Below are positions 11,063 to 21,052 of a stretch of DNA of 64,000 nucleotides, in pieces; positions within the stretch are counted from its first letter, which is position 1, and each line of letters begins with the position of its first letter. The notes below the pieces were generated by a model that did no database searches, had not been told where the DNA came from, and was given only the letters and a program-made list of their open reading frames with translations. Location: contig JAPFFF010000067.1 in the NCBI GenBank assembly GCA_039105265.1, positions 248,001 to 312,000 on the forward strand, in the 5' to 3' direction. Both the position numbers and the translations under genes were made by a program. The stretch comes from Tritrichomonas musculus. Taxonomy: Eukaryota; Parabasalia; Tritrichomonadida; Tritrichomonadidae.

Positions 11063-13592
11063 TAAAGAACCACTGAAAAGTTCTTTACAACGCTTAAAAG
11101 TTCTTTACGGTGAAGTGAAGTCTATATATTTCTTTCAATTTTTTAAAAATTTTAATTTAAAATAAAGAATTATTTTGTAATTCTCAGAATTATAGTCTAT
11201 CCAAAAATTTTGATTAAAGCAGCTATATGCTCGTTTTATTAACGAATCGAAGCTGGCCAAAGCTTTTAAAATCCAAATCTACTGTCAGATATGTAGCCTT
11301 ATAGTTCTTAAATTTCATTATTCCAATTTTATATATATACGAGCATTTCTTTTTTAATTCTCTTTCATTGCAATTTAAAAAAGCATTTATACGAGTTTCT
11401 AATACCGATTTTAGTGATGTTCAATTTTCAGATCGCTTTGTTCAGAAAATCAAAATGTTTTATCAAGATCTCTGATACGTTACCTATTTATTTCATGAAA
11501 AATTAATAAATCTATACAAATTGAAATGCTAAATCATTTTTTAATAGCAATTTTACAGTTTTTAATTTTTTTTTCGATTTGCAATAATAAGAGAAAAAAT
11601 TTAATAGTTTCTTATCCTTTGAAATAGATATTTTTAATTTGAATTAAAGCAATATAGAATATTTTATTGGAAAAATTTTAGATTTTTAAAATGATCAAAT
11701 TAATCGATTCGTATAATAAAAAATTAATTGTTGTTATTTTAACTTTTATTGATTATTTTAATATCTTTGGAGTGGAAACGTGATGTTATTTGGAGCTGAG
11801 GGCTGACTTCTTTGGAATCTGACCGTTTGTTGGGCATTTGTAAGTGCATCGTTTCTAGATAGTATCGATTCGATGTGAGAAGCTTCATAATGACGAACTG
11901 CTCGTGCCTTTTCACGGCGGCATACTAAACGTCCATTTTCTCTACAGATTCCTGCACTTCGGAAGGCCTTCACTACGAATGCAGGATTAGAAGCCATCCA
12001 TAAAGATGAGACGATTTTGTTTAATTGGTTAACGACACGTGATATAGGAGTGTCAATTGAGATCTTGTATATGTTTCTTTTTGAGAGGCCAAATGTGCCC
12101 AAATCTAAAGGTTGCGTCTGGTCGCTACTATGTGCTGGCAGGAATAGCACATATAAGTTGAGATTTGGCATATTGACTTTGTTAACTGAATTATGATGAG
12201 GACGAAAGCCGTCCATAATCAGTAAGGCTGGTCCCCAATAATTTAATCTTTTTCTCTTCTCAATTAAATTTATACAAAAATTATAAAACCAGTCATCAAA
12301 GATTTTTTGATTAACATAACCATTTGATTGCGAAACCACATGAAAACGAGAAAGAGGAAGTAAATCATCTATTGATTTCTCTAATGTCTTTCTAGAAACG
12401 ATAATCCATGGCTGGATATATTCGCCATCTGTACAGATTGCGTGTATAGCCGTTGCTCTTTTGAAATTACGGTCAACTGAATAGCAGCATGTTGGCTTTG
12501 TGTAGTCAGCTCTGACCAATACAGTTACTTCCATTGCATCGGCGAATTCCTGATAGCCAACCTCGTCAACGTTAAAACAAAACGATTGGTTAACATTTGG
12601 TAATGCGTTTTCTAATATGTCATAGTACTGATCAATTTCGGCTTCGGAACAGTCTTTTCTATTTTCATCGAGTGGAATTCCTGGAACGCCTTTATATAAA
12701 TCTTTGAAATTGTAAAATATGATTGACCTTAACTCTTTCTGGCTTATATTTTTATGAGTTTCTTCATTAATAAAATTTGTTAAATAATCATATGTTGGAT
12801 TATCGTCGTCATTCAAAATCCTTTCAATTTCATCTTTAAGTATTTTCAATTCGTTTTGATCGAGAGTCGGTGGTCGTCCATTGCTTTTGACTTCTCCAAC
12901 ATATTTATCAAACTGATATTTAATACTATATGAATTTTTTCCATATAACAGACCAATTCTTTGAAATGAAACATGACATTTTTCATTACGTAAGTATGAA
13001 CAAAGGATTCCTATTTGGTCACGGAAACATGTGGCTGATAAATATTCTTGTGAATGAATACACTGGTCAAATAAATTGGCTTCTATTTCATTTTGTGGAA
13101 CAAATTCTTTTTCAAATCTTGGATGGCGAGGCTCTAAGTCTTTTGTTCTTGGATCTGGTGAAAAAGGAACTGTCATCCAAAATGACAATTGGTTGACCAA
13201 AACAAACTTTTTAAAAGAATTCATTGAATTTTAAAAAAAAACTTTTTCAATGATTTTTTCCCTTTCAATTATTGAAATTATTTAACAAAAGTCTATCTTG
13301 AAATTAAAATCATATATTTTAATTTTTATTTGTTTTTTGTTTCGAATTTATACATATATATTTAAATACATATTTTTTTTGATGAATTATCATAATAAAT
13401 AAAAAGTATTGCTGAAATGCGGCATAAAGTCGAAAATTTTATGATGATAAAAAGCATTGAAAAAGTTATAAAATAATCAATCATTTCACCTCACCGTAAA
13501 CCCCCTCTCTCAATTTTCATAAAATTGAGAGCTTTTCACTTCACCGTAAAGAACTTTTAAGCGATGTAAAGGACTTATCGTCGCTTCTTTAA
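11063..13592. mobile_element. DDE DNA transposon with terminal inverted repeats, apparently complete
   Basis: About 2.5 kb. Left-end sequence 11078-11120 (with CGCTTAAAAGTTCTTTACGG inside) matches the reverse complement of 13532-13576 with few differences. The match extends weakly outward to AAAGAA on both sides, giving inverted repeats of roughly 55-60 bp. TA lies at or near each outer end, as expected for a Tc1/mariner/pogo-like target. The right side also has a second CTCACCGTAAA copy and a perfect palindrome (13506-13530). It carries one open transposase gene. Exact ends are uncertain by a few bases. Confidence 0.75.
11758..13224 (-). CDS. Transposase, DDE superfamily (pogo/Tigger-like)
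   Basis: 488 residues from ATG 13224, no frame break. Residues ~60-180 look like a DNA-binding helix-turn-helix region with a short GRPPTL motif near 117. The DDE_1-like catalytic core follows: FCFNVDEVG (Asp ~219), LLIMDGFRPHHN (Asp ~338) and SSDQTQPLDLGTFG (Asp ~368/374). The last is the typical QPLD block of the pogo/CENP-B group, which cuts and pastes at TA. The gene fills the middle of an element with long inverted repeats. An N-terminal fragment of a related transposase lies at 55740-56020. Since the frame is intact and the core acidic residues are present, it could be active. Subfamily assignment is inference. Confidence 0.8.
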   Translation of the reverse strand: MNSFKKFVLVNQLSFWMTVPFSPDPRTKDLEPRHPRFEKEFVPQNEIEANLFDQCIHSQEYLSATCFRDQIGILCSYLRNEKCHVSFQRIGLLYGKNSYSIKYQFDKYVGEVKSNGRPPTLDQNELKILKDEIERILNDDDNPTYDYLTNFINEETHKNISQKELRSIIFYNFKDLYKGVPGIPLDENRKDCSEAEIDQYYDILENALPNVNQSFCFNVDEVGYQEFADAMEVTVLVRADYTKPTCCYSVDRNFKRATAIHAICTDGEYIQPWIIVSRKTLEKSIDDLLPLSRFHVVSQSNGYVNQKIFDDWFYNFCINLIEKRKRLNYWGPALLIMDGFRPHHNSVNKVNMPNLNLYVLFLPAHSSDQTQPLDLGTFGLSKRNIYKISIDTPISRVVNQLNKIVSSLWMASNPAFVVKAFRSAGICRENGRLVCRREKARAVRHYEASHIESILSRNDALTNAQQTVRFQRSQPSAPNNITFPLQRY

Positions 13593-13809
13593 TAGAATAA
13601 CAATATTCAATTATATATTCAAAATTCAATTGTCAATTTTATTTTTCAATTGTCATAATTAAAAATTCTAAAAATTATCTACAAAAAGGTTAAATTTATT
13701 TTTGGATCTTTATATTTATTTATAAAAATAGATATCTAAGCATTAATCAAAAAAACATTTTTTTTTTTTTTTTTTTATTATCATATTTTTTATTTATCCA
13801 AGTTAATTT

Positions 13810-14057
13810 TTAAGGTACAAATCCAGTACGTTTAGTAACCGCAATTTTTTTTGTCATTCTCAAAGAATAAGATGACATGTTAAATAAAAAACGATTATTT
13901 TCATTCATTTCATATAACATGTCATAATGTTTATTTAAATTGTAAAATAAGTGTCAAAAACAAACCTAGTCAATTTAAACTTTTTCAGAGACATGCAACT
14001 ATTCAAATAATAAACGTTCTCCTATTCAAAAAATAACGTACTGGATTGGTACCTTAA
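13810..14057. mobile_element. TTAA-flanked MITE (piggyBac-like target), copy 1
   Basis: A 248-bp element bounded by TTAA on both sides with inverted ends GGTACAAATCCAGTACG (left) and CGTACTGGATTGGTACC (right). There is no coding capacity. A second, nearly identical copy lies at 54915-55161. TTAA target duplication is the mark of piggyBac-type transposases. None is seen in this window. Confidence 0.85.
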
Positions 14058-14213
14058 GTCCATTTTAAAATCGATACCATCATTTTCAAAATAAGATACA
14101 ATTATTTTAGTATTATTTCATTTTAATGTTCTTCTTTTTCATATTAGAATCAGAAAAGTAAATTGATAATGTAGATTTAGGTAAATTTTGAAAATCAAAG
14201 GATTATTTGTTAG

Positions 14214-14313
14214 GCCGAAGTCGTCTAATGGTAGGGCAGGTATCTTTATGGCCTTTCTAAACAGAAATGCTTATTAATCTTACTTAATCAGGGTTCGAAT
14301 CCTTGCTTCGGTA
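14214..14313 (+). tRNA. tRNA-like gene with intervening hairpin, anticodon not assigned
   Basis: A 7-bp acceptor stem (GCCGAAG with CTTCGGT), an A-box-like D arm (GTCTAATGGTAGGGC), a perfect B box (GGTTCGAATCC) with a good T stem, and a pol III T-run terminator directly after it. At 100 nt it is too long for a plain tRNA. The extra ~25 nt fall in the anticodon region and can form a small hairpin (TTTCT / AGAAA), so it probably has an intron. One possible fold pairs AGGTA with TACTT around a TCTTTA loop, but U33 is then not conserved, so I leave the anticodon open. Confidence 0.7.
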
Positions 14314-15269
14314 TTTTTTTTTTTTTTTTTTATATTCAAATACAATCTTTTTAATAATTGACAATTGTGAATGCATTTCTTTAAAGAAATCCCAAGGATA
14401 CAATTATAAATAACTTTCCATTTATGTGAGTTCTGATAAAAATTTGAGAATAAAATAGTGCAGATTCAATGTTGTTTTGCAATTTTTGATTGTTGCTTAA
14501 GTCACTTAATTGGGATCATGCTACATTTAAAATATATATTTTTTGAACAATCGACATACTATCATTTTATTCCAGTTTTAATCTAATATATATTTGTTTT
14601 CTCATATTTCGATATAAATATATTTTCCCCAAAATGATTATTATAAAGTTATTTATATTAATAAATATCAAATTTTATTTTTTTATTATTTTAATTATTA
14701 ATATATTAATTAAATATTGCAGAAAATATAAATTACAATGAAAAATTTTTGCTTTCAATTTTTACAGTAAAACTCAATGATTGATTTGTTTAAACTAATT
14801 ATATTTTATTATTATAATAATAATTAGTTTTATAAATATTTGCATCGTACAAAATTCAAATTCAAATAAAAAATAAAAGGATATAAGTATATATTAAATT
14901 TTCTTCAGAAAATAAATTTGAGTGTTTTATCTCAATTATTTTATGATGAATTTATAGACGATATCGATTATATTGACTCTATTAACCAGAATGATAACAT
15001 TTTTAATGATGAAATATTTCATATGATGATTTAGATTATTTGTTGCATGCATTTGTAAAATATCATGAAAAAGATAATTTTGACATTGATAACATTTTTC
15101 TCTTTATTTTTTTTAACACATTTAACAGATATAAATAATGATGAAGTCCAATATATATATTAGGTTTATTTTATTATGGAGGCATAATTGCTACCAAAAA
15201 CATATCCAAAATTTTTTTTTTATGATTCATGATTATTATGTTATAAACCTTTTTATGTAGAACAGAAGG
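14314..15269. other. A+T-rich intergenic region with a possible decayed coding piece
   Basis: No intact gene. A plus-strand stretch at about 14935-15035 reads SQLFYDEFIDDIDYIDSI and then NIFNDEIFHMM before a stop. It is acidic and coding-like but unassigned. The rest is A+T-rich with T runs after the tRNA-like gene. Confidence 0.45.
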
Positions 15270-15364
15270 CAGGATTTATATTTTTGGGTCCTTTCGATAA
15301 AAAGGCTGTCCAAATTCTTACTACTATTCTGAATAATTCTGATGCTATGGAAATTCAATTAAAC

Positions 15365-15401
<37 letters not shown>

Positions 15402-15675
15402 ACCATTATGCTATTTATTCAGACAAATCGGGCACATTCTTTTTGCTCCGAGAAAGAAGAAGATGCTGGTCCAGCAAATCACTGGAAAGCACCAGTGGAA
15501 ATGCGAGCAATCCTCGAAAAATTACTTGATAGATCAATGGAAGGATGAACTATGCACATCATTTCATTCTCAATGAGTCTAATTGATTCCCTAATCCATA
15601 AGAAAGGAATTAAAATCACAGATTCACCGTATATTTCAATATATTATACTGGACGTAATTATTCAAATATTAAGG
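15270..15675 (+). pseudogene. Relic of GTP-type phosphoenolpyruvate carboxykinase
   Basis: Plus-strand pieces in different frames match the N-terminal third of PEPCK (GTP). A stretch near 15450-15540 reads [16 protein letters not shown], then [16 protein letters not shown] and a stop. The next part reads TMHIISFSMSLIDSLIHKKG, then IKITDSPYISIYY. Functional enzymes have EDAGP.NNW..P.EM, RTMYVIPFSMGP and ITDSPYVV at these places. A 32-base A run (15366-15397) interrupts the part just before. PEPCK makes oxaloacetate or phosphoenolpyruvate in trichomonad carbohydrate metabolism. This copy has a stop, frame changes and no C-terminal two-thirds. It stops where the 3' end of the kinase gene on the other strand begins, so two loci were joined here. 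It cannot be functional. Confidence 0.75.
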
Positions 15676-17940
15676 CTATTCAGCATCCAGTTTTGGTGAT
15701 GGATGGGGATATATTCCCTGAGCAAGTAAAAGTTTCTCTCTGAAAGAGAGGCCTTTGCTGGAAGCAACTGGTTCTTTCTTCGGAGGCGGTTTGTCTTCAT
15801 CTTCTTTTGGTGCTTGAAACGCTCTCATTTTATCAGCTAAAGAATTTCTTCTGGGTTCTGCTTTTGCGTCTTCGTCTTCCCTTGATTCTGGTTTTGGTGA
15901 TGACCTGTTAGTTTCTCTTTCCTGTTGTGCAAGTAAAAGTTTCTCTCTGAAAGAGAGGCCTTTGCTGGAAGCAACTGGTTCTTTCTTCGGAGGCGGTTTG
16001 TCTTCATCTTCTTTTGGTGCTTGAAACGCTCTCATTTTATCAGCTAAAGAATTTCTTCTGGGTTCTGCTTTTGCGTCTTCGTCTTCACTTGATTCTGGTT
16101 TTGGTGATGGCTGGCTGACTTCTCTTCCCTGCTGAGCAAGTAAAAGTTTTTCTCTGAAAGAGAGGCCTTTGCTGGAAGCAACTGGTTCTTTCTTCGGAGG
16201 CGGTTTGTCTCCTTTTTCTTTTTCATTTTCTTTTTCTTGAGCTGATTGATTTTTATTTGAAGATAGTGTCGTTTCTAGAAATTCAGATGAATTAGAGAGT
16301 GGTTTATCATTTGGTGTATCTTTCTTGTGATGTTTTTTATAATGTATTTTTCTTTTTTTAACTTCTTCTTTTGGACTCTTCTCATTGTCTTCTGATGGGT
16401 TTGCTTTATTAAGGTCATTGAAATTGTTTTCAAGAGAAGTTAGTCTGTTTTTCATTTCTTCGTAATTATTTTTTAGCACAGCATTTTCACTTTCAACAAT
16501 TTCGATCTTCTTCTTCATTTCTTCTTTTTCTTCTTCAAACTTTTTCTTAAGGTATTCGTTCTCTTCCCGAGTGCTCAGAATTTCTTCTTTCATTTCTTCA
16601 TTTTCTTTTTTAATGGAACTTATTTTAGCAGTCATTTCTTCTTCATACTTTTTCTTAAGATATTTGTTCGCTTTCTGAATACTACAAATTTCTTCTTTCA
16701 TTTCTTCATTTTCTTTTTTAATCGAATCGATTTTGGCAGTCATTTCTTCTTCATACTTTTTCTTGAGTCTTTCGTTCTCTTTTCGAATACTCTCTATTTC
16801 TTCTTTCATTTCTTCGTTTGCTGCAATTATTGGATTTATTTGACTTTCAATTTTGATCATTTCTGCTTTAACTGCTTCTCGGATAATTTTTTCTATGTCA
16901 CTTTCTTTTGATGCATCAACTTTCTTTTGTTCTTCCTTTCCATCAATTTCATCAGCATAGAAGAGAATTTCATCAACATCAACATCGTCGAGGTAATACT
17001 TGTAACCGTCTTCTTCTTCTTCTTCATTCGAACCTTCATAAATGTCATCATCTGACGAGTCGATATTGTATGCCAACTTTTTGAATATCTCCTCAAATGT
17101 TGGTCGTTCTCTGGGATTTTTTGACCAGCACTTTTCTATCAATTTTTGAATAGAAGGTTTCAAAGGAATATCAAATTTTGGTCGCATGTTTTCATTAACA
17201 ACTTTTTGTGTGAATGTGTAAAATGACATTTTGCCTTTTGACAAAATGGGGTAGGGGTCCATGTCAGTTACAACTTCATACATCAAAATTCCAAAAGAAT
17301 AAACGTCAGCTTTCCAATTATAATTTGTTGATTCTATAACTTCGGGTGCCATGTAAATGGATGTGCCATATTGTTGGGATTGACTCATTGAGTTGTTTTG
17401 TTCATATGACTTAGAAAGTCCAAAATCGGTAATATGAGGATAAAAATTTGAATCAAGTAAAATATTGCCAGGTTTAAGATCACGGTGAAGTATTCGATGC
17501 TGGTGGAGATACATCATTCCTCGGGCAATCCCTATTAAGATTATCTGTCGTGTTGTATTATCATAATTGTCGTTAAGTAGACCTTTTTGTATTTTTTGAA
17601 GAACATCAGATAGTGAACCTTTTTCGGCTAACTGCATAAAAATTGTTACATTGTTTTGATCACTAAAATCTTTTAATGAATAACCAAAAAAATTTATAAT
17701 TGTAGGATGCTGGCATCGTATCATAATTCCAATTTCTCGATTTATCATTAATTTATATTGCGACTCATCTCTGTGCTTGTTTATAACTTTTGCTGCTGAA
17801 AAAACTCCCGTCGTTTTGTTTTGAACTTGATATACACATCCAAATCCTCCTGATTCAATTTGGCTCCTAATTTCATAATCTTTAATGTCAACCATATATT
17901 TCTTAAATTTTGATTGTTTGGAAAAGCGAGTAGAATCCAT
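15676..17940 (-). CDS. TKL-type protein kinase with coiled coil and tandem C-terminal repeats
   Basis: 754 residues if started at the ATG at 17940. The frame extends a little further up, but only to a TTG. The kinase domain covers about residues 20-290: Gly loop SGGFGCV (~30-37), AAKV Lys ~51, HRDLKPGN (Asp ~154), DFG (~172), APE and DVYSFG. All key residues are present. The TKL pattern is typical of the large trichomonad kinase families. An acidic linker (EEEEEDGYKYYLDDVDVDE) follows, then a long coiled coil built on ~31-residue units (IDSIKKENEEMKEE, EYLKKKFEEE). The tail has three copies of a 70-residue repeat pairing SSKGLSFREKLLLAQ with RRNSLADKMRAFQ, in a Pro/Lys/Glu-rich setting. The third copy ends in GIYPHPSPKLDAE, which overlaps the PEPCK relic. 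Probably cytoplasmic; substrate unknown. Confidence 0.85.
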   Translation of the reverse strand: MDSTRFSKQSKFKKYMVDIKDYEIRSQIESGGFGCVYQVQNKTTGVFSAAKVINKHRDESQYKLMINREIGIMIRCQHPTIINFFGYSLKDFSDQNNVTIFMQLAEKGSLSDVLQKIQKGLLNDNYDNTTRQIILIGIARGMMYLHQHRILHRDLKPGNILLDSNFYPHITDFGLSKSYEQNNSMSQSQQYGTSIYMAPEVIESTNYNWKADVYSFGILMYEVVTDMDPYPILSKGKMSFYTFTQKVVNENMRPKFDIPLKPSIQKLIEKCWSKNPRERPTFEEIFKKLAYNIDSSDDDIYEGSNEEEEEDGYKYYLDDVDVDEILFYADEIDGKEEQKKVDASKESDIEKIIREAVKAEMIKIESQINPIIAANEEMKEEIESIRKENERLKKKYEEEMTAKIDSIKKENEEMKEEICSIQKANKYLKKKYEEEMTAKISSIKKENEEMKEEILSTREENEYLKKKFEEEKEEMKKKIEIVESENAVLKNNYEEMKNRLTSLENNFNDLNKANPSEDNEKSPKEEVKKRKIHYKKHHKKDTPNDKPLSNSSEFLETTLSSNKNQSAQEKENEKEKGDKPPPKKEPVASSKGLSFREKLLLAQQGREVSQPSPKPESSEDEDAKAEPRRNSLADKMRAFQAPKEDEDKPPPKKEPVASSKGLSFREKLLLAQQERETNRSSPKPESREDEDAKAEPRRNSLADKMRAFQAPKEDEDKPPPKKEPVASSKGLSFREKLLLAQGIYPHPSPKLDAE
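15719..16215. repeat. 210-bp tandem repeat inside the kinase gene
   Basis: About 2.4 units (starting near 15719, 15929 and 16136) encode the 70-residue SSKGLSFREKLLLAQ...RRNSLADKMRAFQ repeat. The copies are almost identical in DNA, so the expansion is recent or kept uniform by conversion. Confidence 0.85.
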
Positions 17941-18303
17941 AATATATGTTTGGTACAAATAATCATTCAAATTGTTTAATTCAATTTTCTGAGTAGATTT
18001 ATTCAATCATTTTTCATCAACAAAACCATTTGAAACTTTGTTAACAATCCAAAAATAATTAAAAAAATAATTCTAAAAGATATACTAAATAAAAATAAAG
18101 ATAATGATCAAAAATGAAATCAATCTCCAACAACTTCAGATCATTTGTCATATATTTTTCATTCTTTAAATTTTTTCATGAATTACTGTTTTTTATGTAA
18201 TTCTAGCTTAATCTTATTAATGTAGTTTTATATAGAAAATTTATTAAATTTTAATCATTTTTATGATTTCATTTTATATGATAAAATCAACAGTACAATC
18301 GCT
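17941..18303. other. A+T-rich intergenic region between kinase and PARG relic
   Basis: Upstream side of the kinase gene. I see no gene or long repeat, only A+T-rich DNA with scattered TCAT words that could act as initiators. Confidence 0.5.
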
Positions 18304-19880
18304 TTATGAAGACAAAGAAGATAATATAATTTCAAAAAATAAATTTATTTTTTTATTAAAAGCTTGTTTGAAAGTGTTTAGTGTATATCCGTTGCCCGTC
18401 GTCATAATTGCAAATATAATTTTATCGAAGTATTCTCCATATCCTTCATCAACAATCAGTTTCCTAAAGATATCACTGATGTTTTCTGCTTTGTTCCCAA
18501 AAACTCCACATCCAAAATCACCCAAAACAATTGTCTTGATATCATTTGATAAACAAACCTCTAAAATACGTCTGCATCGTTTTGTCATGACTTTAATAAC
18601 CTTCATCGTAACAACGACTTTTCTTCAAATCAAAACAATTAACAGCAGGCGATGAAATGACAGATACAAGATATGGCTCGATGAGTTTGTAGTCATCATC
18701 TCTGAATACAACAACGTTTGGAGAAAATATCATGCAATCTGAGTAGTATGGATCATTCAGTGTTTTATTATGTTCATACATTTCTTTTTGGTTGATTAGT
18801 GTCCAGTAAAGAGAAGACATGCGTAAGAGAGTTTCTTCTTGTGCACCTCTTCCATTCAGAACTCCTCCGCCTGGTTTCGTTGCAGATGCAAAGTTTAAGA
18901 CGAAAACTTCCGAATTGCTATCTGCTTCTATGCATTTTCGAGCTGCATCAAAAGTTGCCATGTTACAAATTTGTACTTTTTGATAGATTCGATTTGCATC
19001 AATTTTGTGTTTAATTTCTCTTTTTGAAAATGTAAGTTTTTCTTCTGGTGCGATTGTTTTGGTTCGAGCAACACTTTCGTTGACAAATTTCCAGATATCA
19101 TACTGTTTTCCATTTGTAATAAATGCCTCTTTCTATCCAAATTATTTGTCGCTCTTCATCATCTTTAGAAAGAGGCCTATAGTGGTTATGATTTGACAAA
19201 CTATTTGCATAACTGTTGTGATGGTTGCCATTTTTATTGTCTATGTATGCAATGTCATTATCAGGAGTATCATCTTCTTTGCTATCATTTTGGTCATTGG
19301 AAATACATTTTTGAATGGAGTCATCATTATCATCATACCTCTTTTTACCTCTGTCATTCGAAATTACGTCTTCAGTGATTTTTCATTGTCACTTTCTTCA
19401 CAAGAAATTTCTTCTTCTGGTGTCTCATTATTTTGAACAGCATTTTGAGGACTCTTTTTATGATTTGAAGTATTTTGAGCTGTTGTTCCATTATGCTTTT
19501 TTGGAGCTGGTTGCGTCCGACTTATTGTTTCATCATTGAAATTATATATAGTTCTTGTATTTTTATTTTCAGGTGGACTTCTTGATTCCATATGCTGATG
19601 AGGAAATTTGTCATATTTTAGTTGCTTATTAGCCATTGTTTACTGGAATCTGTTGATCTGGATAACGTTTATATGATGACGAGTTCATCATTTCACTTTG
19701 TTTTGAATGCGGTTGATATTGATAAGTCAGTGAAGTGTCAGATTTATTAGTATTTATTCTTGAAAGATAATGCAAGGCAATTGAATTTTGTTTCTTTTCT
19801 TTCAAAACTTCAATTTCTTGGTTTTGGTCTGGAATTAATTTTATCAAGTCATTTTTTATATCGTCAAAATTTTGGAACAT
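18304..19880 (-). pseudogene. Poly(ADP-ribose) glycohydrolase-like (TIGR02452/DUF2263) gene, frame-broken
   Basis: Read on the minus strand from ATG 19880. It starts with a low-complexity Asn/Asp/Ser/Gln-rich region (18304-19880 spans both parts). The microbial-type PARG domain follows: KEAFITNGKQYDIWKFVNES, NMATFDAARKC, NFASATKPGGGVLNGRG, AQEETLLRMSSLY, SPNVVVFRDDD and VLGDFGCGVFGN. The GGG...QEE signature with its catalytic Glu is intact. The reading frame changes at about four places: near 19630, near 19375, near 19133 and near 18600. PARG-type enzymes remove ADP-ribose from proteins. If the frame changes are real, the gene is dead. Since the domain is otherwise well conserved, a recent loss or assembly errors in A+T-rich DNA are both possible. 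Confidence 0.75.
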
Positions 19881-19941
19881 TGAAATGATTATATCTTTGT
19901 TCCAAAATTATAATTATACTTTTTGATAGAATCAATAAAAA

Positions 19942-20196
19942 TCAATAGAACGAAGTAAATTGAATATCAAGAAATGTTAGTAATTTATAAAGATCAAAAT
20001 AATTGTTGATTTTAATAGTGCATTCTTTTGGCATTCTTATAATCTCAAACTCATGTTGAGCATCTGAATGAATATTTAATTTTGTGAAAATATGATCAAC
20101 CCTATGTTTACTGCGCTTTTCATAAGCAGCAATTTTTGTATTTATTTCTTGAGCGTCCTCTTTGGTAGGAGTCTTTTTGATTTTAATTTTATCCAT
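19942..20196 (-). CDS. Small hypothetical protein
   Basis: 84 residues from ATG 20196: a basic N-terminus (MDKIKIKKTPTKEDAQEINTK), then KRSKHRVDHIFTKLNI and a mixed hydrophobic end. I recognise no family and see no signal peptide or membrane segment. It ends 61 bases before the start of the PARG relic on the same strand, so it may be a broken upstream piece of that locus. The ATG lies 10 bases outside the left end of the TA-flanked element, so that insertion replaced its original promoter side. Low confidence as a functional gene. Confidence 0.4.
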   Translation of the reverse strand: MDKIKIKKTPTKEDAQEINTKIAAYEKRSKHRVDHIFTKLNIHSDAQHEFEIIRMPKECTIKINNYFDLYKLLTFLDIQFTSFY

Positions 20197-20362
20197 GAAT
20201 AATTGTAACGTTGTGTAAAAAACTATATAGTAAAAAAAAAACTGTATAGTAAAAAACGGTTTATTACAATTATTTCGATTAAAACATACAATTTTAATAT
20301 TATTATTAATTCAAAATCTGATTATACATTTCACTTTTTTTTATTTCACTTTTTTTTTAAAG

Positions 20363-20810
20363 ATGGAGCTCATTCCGATGAATGATTTTCCATTTTTACA
20401 AAAAAAAAAAATTATTTTGTATAAGATAGATGATCCATTAATGACATTTGACACTTGGATTGAGCATGTGTTGATCGATTTGCAAAAAAGCCTCGGAAGT
20501 AACAGGCTTTGTTCCATTTAATAAAGACAAAGTTCGTGAATCAAAATACGCAATTCAAAGAACTCCTGAAGAAGACAATGAGTATCAAATAAAAAAATCA
20601 AAAAGAAATAGATTAGATATAAATAGCAATATTCTTAATCGTATGATTGATCAAATTGATGATTTAGTCAGAGATCATCCAAAATTTAATTATCTTGCAA
20701 CAAATATAAAAATTAATACCTGGAAAGATGTTTTAAAAAATTATGCCAAAAAGAAACTTCCAAATGATTGCTTTTATCTGGGTGGATTAGTACCTTACTC
20801 ATTAAGTTAA
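20363..20810 (+). pseudogene. Unknown protein inside the TA-flanked element, one frameshift
   Basis: Opens with MELIPMNDFPFLQKKKIILY and runs to LIDLQKS in one frame. It continues in the next frame from about 20490 (FVPFNKDKVRESKYAIQRTP) to VPYSLS and a stop at 20810, about 148 codons in all. There is a basic middle (KKSKRNRLD) and a helical end (NILNRMIDQIDDLVRDHPKF). It has no DDE motif, zinc ligands or other catalytic signature that I can see. It is the only gene-like content of the element and may be its own protein or captured DNA. An in-frame A run early in the gene is prone to slippage. Confidence 0.5.
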
Positions 20811-21052
20811 TAAATAAATATCTATTTTTGTTTTCTGAAAAAACAAATTTTCAGGCAAAAGAAATTAAATGACAACAATATAAATAAACCATTTTGATCA
20901 ATAAATAATTAAAAATGAAAGGTATAAACTTATTTTTTTTCATAAAATTTTACATTCAATTTTAGTGTTTATTCGACCAAATATTTTTTTTAATCGGAAT
21001 TTTTTGTTTTTAAATTATTATATAATTAATAAAATGAACTCGAAATAATCTA

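Noticed and set aside
14214-14313. Assigning this tRNA-like gene to Lys (TTT) or Glu (TTC)
   Set aside because: Possible folds place TTT at the anticodon in two copies and TTC in the damaged one, but the base before it is not the expected U in the good copies. The evidence is not enough.
15270-15675. Functional PEPCK gene
   Set aside because: Frame changes, an in-frame stop, an A-run interruption and loss of the C-terminal two-thirds rule it out.
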